A stretch of DNA of 64,000 nt from Streptomyces hygroscopicus. GTDB lineage: Bacteria > Actinomycetota > Actinomycetes > Streptomycetales > Streptomycetaceae. Made by a program: the position numbers and the translations under genes. Numbering within the stretch: the stretch's first letter is position 1; every line of letters starts with the position of its first letter. The stretch spans positions 3,162,001 to 3,226,000 of the forward strand of contig CP018627.1 of assembly GCA_002021875.1 (NCBI GenBank), given 5' to 3'. Below the pieces are notes generated by a model. It saw nothing but the letters and a program-made list of their open reading frames with translations. It was not told where the DNA came from and searched no databases. Below, piece after piece: positions 63,687-64,000 of this stretch.

Positions 63687-64000
63687 GTCCGGTCCTCCCC
63701 CGCTGCCGCCTGTTCGACGGGGACGGCCTCGCCGGTCTCGGCGTCGATGTAGCCGATGAGGGTGGCCCGCATGTCCTTCATCTGCAGGAGCATCCGGCCG
63801 TCGGGCCGTACCGCCACGAAGCGGTTGCTGATGGCGTCGGCCGTCAGATCGAAGCCGGGCGGGGTGACGAAGAGGTCGACGGCCTCGCCGGAGGCGGCCA
63901 GATCGTGGTCGCTGATCTCCTCGTACAGATCGATCCGGCGGATCGACAGCGGCGCGGCCACCGGCACCAGATGCCCGTCGACCAGATCCAGCACCCCCAC
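63683..64000 (-). CDS. C-terminal part of a PKS-type protein, cut by window end
   Basis: At least 105 residues; the 5' end lies beyond the window. The visible part (APLSIRRIDLYEEISDHDLA, NRFVAVRPDGRMLLQMKDMR) resembles the last hot-dog half of a PKS dehydratase domain. It should be the preceding synthase subunit of the operon. Confidence 0.6.
   Translation of the reverse strand: MGVLDLVDGHLVPVAAPLSIRRIDLYEEISDHDLAASGEAVDLFVTPPGFDLTADAISNRFVAVRPDGRMLLQMKDMRATLIGYIDAETGEAVPVEQAAAGEDRT

Overview
High-GC, codon-biased DNA with GTG starts, GGAGG-type ribosome sites, four-base ATGA gene overlaps, rare TTA codons, a WhiJ-type regulator locus and a hopanoid operon. This is a Streptomyces (or very close actinomycete) chromosome. 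No rRNA, tRNA, CRISPR array or complete insertion sequence was found.

Left part (1-21919) is mostly core chromosome. It holds a small TTA-containing membrane protein, a Nudix hydrolase, a TPR-type regulator, a SpoIIE/PP2C phosphatase, pheS-pheT, a PAS histidine kinase, a SpoU rRNA methyltransferase, and the infC-rpmI-rplT operon, whose infC appears to start at ATC behind a leader hairpin. It continues with a DUF1844 protein, an aquaporin, SseB, a beta-lactamase-like hydrolase, an orphan mycosin protease with a membrane partner, a fold-type III PLP enzyme and a DUF2510 protein. Long gene-free gaps carry GC-rich repeats, including near-identical 129-bp tandem units.

Centre (21982-28864) is an ethanolamine/amine catabolic cluster: SDR, aldehyde dehydrogenase, a GlnA4-like gamma-glutamyl ligase, a GntR/FCD regulator, an ethanolamine-type permease and a class I glutamine amidotransferase-like hydrolase. 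Together they fit uptake, gamma-glutamylation, oxidation and deglutamylation.

From 28909 to 43285 the content is accessory: an alpha/beta hydrolase behind two TetR-like operators, a GH46 chitosanase and a GH19 chitinase each with a clear palindromic operator, a metallo-beta-lactamase-fold protein and a GNAT protein. A patch of decaying genes (34187-36051) sits next to a WhiJ-like DUF397/XRE/ATPase locus. A GDSL esterase, a GH36 alpha-galactosidase, a tyrosine phosphatase and a serpin follow.

Right part (43303-56122) is a complete hopanoid operon on the minus strand (hpnC-D-E, prenyl synthase, shc, hpnG, hpnH, ispG, dxs, hpnO), with the serpin immediately downstream. shc has a TTA codon at position 18, which predicts bldA control. 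After a TetR gene and a 1.28-kb gene-free gap comes the edge of a polyketide-type cluster (P450, SDR, SnoaL-like protein, KR/DH protein and a partial hot-dog protein) that runs off the window.
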